Shown here: piece after piece, positions 32,380 through 34,537 of the stretch
Position numbering within the stretch: the first letter of the stretch is position 1
How the letters are laid out: the number at the start of each line of letters is the position of its first letter
Assembly (NCBI GenBank): GCA_019648995.1
Contig: BLXT01000880.1
Span: forward strand, 56,589 to 91,125
DNA length: 34,537 nt
From: Plakobranchus ocellatus
Taxonomy: Eukaryota > Mollusca > Gastropoda > Plakobranchidae
Direction: 5' to 3'
The notes under the pieces: model-generated
What the model saw: the letters and a program-made list of their open reading frames with translations, nothing else
What the model was told of the DNA's origin: nothing
Database searches by the model: none
Program-made: the position numbers and the translations under genes

Positions 32380-33765
32380 CGAGGGATGTCCGAAAAGAAA
32401 CAGGAAAAGGGGCATAACTCAAAGAGTTTTGATCAGATAAATTTGAAACTCGCACAGATTGAAGTTCACTCTTCCACTACTTCTCAACGTAATCCCCGTG
32501 GAGATCGATGCATTTTTGCCAGCGCGACAGCAGCGAATTGATACCCACTCGAAAGAAATCAACGTCAAGATTATCAAACCAATTCCTCAATTCACTGATG
32601 AGGTCATCTTCTGCCTCGAAAGCCATGCCTCCTAAATGGCGCTTCAAGGGTCCAAACAAATGAAAGTCTGAGGGTGCAAGGTCTGGACTGTGGGCAGGAT
32701 GAGGAAGAATTTCCCAACCGTAGCGCTGCAGCCATTGCTATGTAAGGTTTGCTGAATGAGGGGTCGCATTAGCGTGCTGAAGCACAACACCCCTTCTCAA
32801 GAGCCCAGGTCTTTTGCGACGAATTGCTTCTTTAAGGCGGTCAAAAGTGCTCAGTATCGGGCAGCATTGATACACTGACCCTGTGGCAAAATGTCTAAGA
32901 GGATCACACCTTTCGCATCCCAGAACACGGTAGCCATCACTTTAGCTGCGGACCTCTGCACTTTGAACTTTTTGGTGACGGGAGAGGATGGATGTTTCCA
33001 AGTCATGGAGTCGCGCTTTGTCTCTGGGGTATTCAGATGGACCCAAGTTTCATCACCAGTAATCAGATTGTCAAAGAGGTTATTGTTTGCTTGAAAGTCT
33101 CCACCAGGCCCTACACCAATATGCGTCGTATCCTCATCTCCATTGTCTTGTTGGCATCGCTGCAGAAGGCGTTGCGAAATTTCAACCCTTTGAAGCTTGT
33201 GATCCTCCGTTAACATTTTTGGAACCCATCTTGCACACACCTTCCGATATCCCAAAGTGTCATGGACTATTTCATGAACTGTACTCTTTGGAATTTCGAG
33301 TTTCAAAGCAATTTCGCGTATCTTTATCCTCCTGTCACATCTAATGAGTTCGTCAACACGAGTTGTGTTTTCCTCGTTGGTCGATGTTTTCGGGCGACCA
33401 GACTTTGGCTCATCACCTAGACTGGTTCGGCCCTCCCCAAACCAAGTACACCATTGATACACTCTAGATCTTGACATAGCACCCTCACCATATGTTTCTG
33501 CTATTTGTTTGTGAATTTCAGAAGGTTTTGTTCCTTTCGAAAACAAAAAACGCACAACAGCTCTGACCTCCAGCTTTGACCACTCTTTGATGTAGGTAGC
33601 CATATTGGAACCAGTAGTGTTCAATAGTGCGTTCATCAATGGTGCTGAAACTGCGCACCGTGAAAGTTAATTGGTTGTACTGGTATTTCCCGTTTACAGA
33701 ATTAAAAAATATGGATTGGTTCAAGAATTATGCCCCTTTTCCTGTTTCTTTTCGGACGTCCCTCG
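32380..33765 (-). mobile_element. Near full-length mariner transposon (copy 2), inactive
   Basis: A 1386-bp element flanked by TA at 32378-32379 and 33766-33767. Terminal inverted repeats of roughly 38 bp are visible: CGAGGGATGTCCGAAAAGAA at the left and its complement, with one change (GACGTCC), at the right, extending through '...ggggcataa'. It contains one transposase pseudogene on the minus strand. It lies in the last intron of the decarboxylase gene, in the same orientation as that gene. Confidence 0.92.
32477..33603 (-). pseudogene. Mariner (DD34D) transposase pseudogene
   Basis: Likely start ATG at 33603-33601 (MATYIKEWSKLEVRAVVRFL); an upstream in-frame ATG at 33639 also exists. An N-terminal helix-turn-helix region (residues ~6-65, with YQWCTWFGEGRTSL and SGRPKT) is followed by a second helix-turn-helix-like part (IREIALKLEIPKSTVHEIVH) and the mariner WVPKML signature. 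The first catalytic Asp is in GDETWVH. The gene is dead: a one-base deletion shifts frame to a TGA at 32853-32851, the second catalytic Asp of HDNA is changed to Ala (HANA, codon at 32773-32771), and a TAG follows at 32740-32738. The third Asp (SPDLAPSD) remains readable further on, and the frame ends at a TAG at 32479-32477. Confidence 0.9.
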
Positions 33766-33767
33766 TA

Positions 33768-34262
33768 TGTTGATAGTGCATAATTTTAAAAAAAATTTCA
33801 ATGACCTATAAAAAGATAGTTACTTCAGTATAAGCATGTACATAAGCATGGTCTTTGGACTAGCTATTAAACATTCTTTAAAAAAAAGAAAAAAATTTGT
33901 TTAGTCAAGACAGTTTTCCCGGACAGATAACTAAGAAAACGGGCTTTAAAAGATGATTTCAGACATTTTGGGCACCCTTTTGTCGGAAATAATCCAATAA
34001 CATGCATGTTTTTTTGGATGAGGATCAGCGCACCTCCTTCCCTGGAAGAAATGGTTGTTGAATACATGTGTGTAGAATACCACTACCTCTGTAATTATAT
34101 CTTTTTACGTACACTATACAGCCTGAAAAACACTCTCAACTATGAAACATGTTTTGTGTTGCTGGACCTATGCATAGCCGGATAAGATAAGATAAGATGT
34201 GATGGTGATAAAATAAAACTCTTTGAAGCTTTTAAATTTTGGCAAATTTTCATTTGTGTCAC
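33768..34262 (-). other. Decarboxylase last intron, part right of the mariner
   Basis: AT-rich intron with a short (GATAA)n near 34180-34198. No exon was recognised. Confidence 0.6.
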
Positions 34263-34445
34263 CTTGTTGGTGGTCCGGCGAATCATCTCCCAGGAAAACT
34301 TGACATCCTCGGAGTCGGTGTACCTGCCTGACACGACAAAGCGCAGCCAGTATTTGAACCCAACCCTTGCGCCGGTCATCTTGATCACGGCAGACTTGTT
34401 GATCTGCTTCAAGATCTGATGGTTGATCTCATTGTTATCTGGCCG
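34263..34445 (-). CDS. Aromatic/histidine-type amino acid decarboxylase, penultimate exon (gene partial)
   Basis: Exactly 61 codons in phase 0 on the minus strand, between a T-rich acceptor (...ttttttttggacag) and donor GTGACA. It reads RPDNNEINHQILKQINKSAV..., then KYWLRFVVSGRYTDSEDVKF and WEMIRRTTNK. This matches the C-terminal small domain of group II PLP-dependent decarboxylases (DDC/HDC/TDC group): a helix 'N..LL..IN', a strand, then '[FL]RF.[IV].S..T...D[IV]...W..I'. Such enzymes make biogenic amines such as dopamine, serotonin, histamine or tyramine. The PLP lysine and active-site loop are upstream, outside the window, so substrate cannot be assigned. Confidence 0.72.
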
Positions 34446-34537
34446 CTGTCCAAAAAAAACCCGAGAAAAAAAAAAAGATGCGTTTTTGTGTGTTGGGAGG
34501 GAAAGGGGGCGGGAGAGTTGCGGTGGTTGTGCGGAAA
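34446..34537 (-). other. Start of the next upstream intron of the decarboxylase gene
   Basis: On the minus strand this is a strong polypyrimidine tract preceding the acceptor. The window ends before any further exon. Confidence 0.6.

Overview
This is a eukaryotic genomic window, AT-rich, with long introns, GT-AG splicing, microsatellites and decayed transposons. The intron texture (runs of AGATCT / TCTAGATC, 'aggccta' words, a LINE with a (GAT)n tail, mariner copies and a probable tRNA-derived SINE) suggests a mollusc, most likely a heterobranch gastropod. That taxonomic call is inference, not something a marker gene here proves. The stretch 18925-19819 is an assembly gap of Ns.

Main gene: positions 4151 to 28570 (+) hold a gene split into at least 18 coding exons. 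I joined it by hand from splice sites and reading phase; every junction keeps frame (3666 coding nt, 1221 residues plus stop, not counting sequence lost in the N gap). The product matches GEMIN4, the helical-repeat scaffold of the SMN complex that assembles Sm cores on spliceosomal snRNAs. The match is clearest in the N-terminal third, the middle and the C-terminus. At least one exon, of about 50-60 residues by comparison with the human protein, probably lies in the gap.

Right end: a second gene runs on the minus strand, tail to tail with GEMIN4. Two exons are visible, 34445-34263 and 30889-30710. They encode the C-terminus of a group II PLP-dependent (aromatic amino acid / histidine type) decarboxylase; the rest lies beyond the window. 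Its last intron contains a shrunken duplicate of the terminal exon, a SINE-like element and a mariner.

Mobile DNA: two copies of one DD34D mariner family are present. One (32380-33765) is near full length but dead. The other (12284-13290), in GEMIN4 intron 5, is a rearranged palindrome with two 373-bp inverted arms copied from the same transposon end. The left flank (about 1437-1826, minus) carries the 3' end of a LINE whose tail is the (GAT)n microsatellite.

Unexplained: GEMIN4 intron 1 holds a 140-codon, CpG-rich open frame (5843-6265, +) with a base composition unlike its surroundings; I cannot assign it to a family. Remaining stretches are intron or intergenic sequence in which I see no genes.
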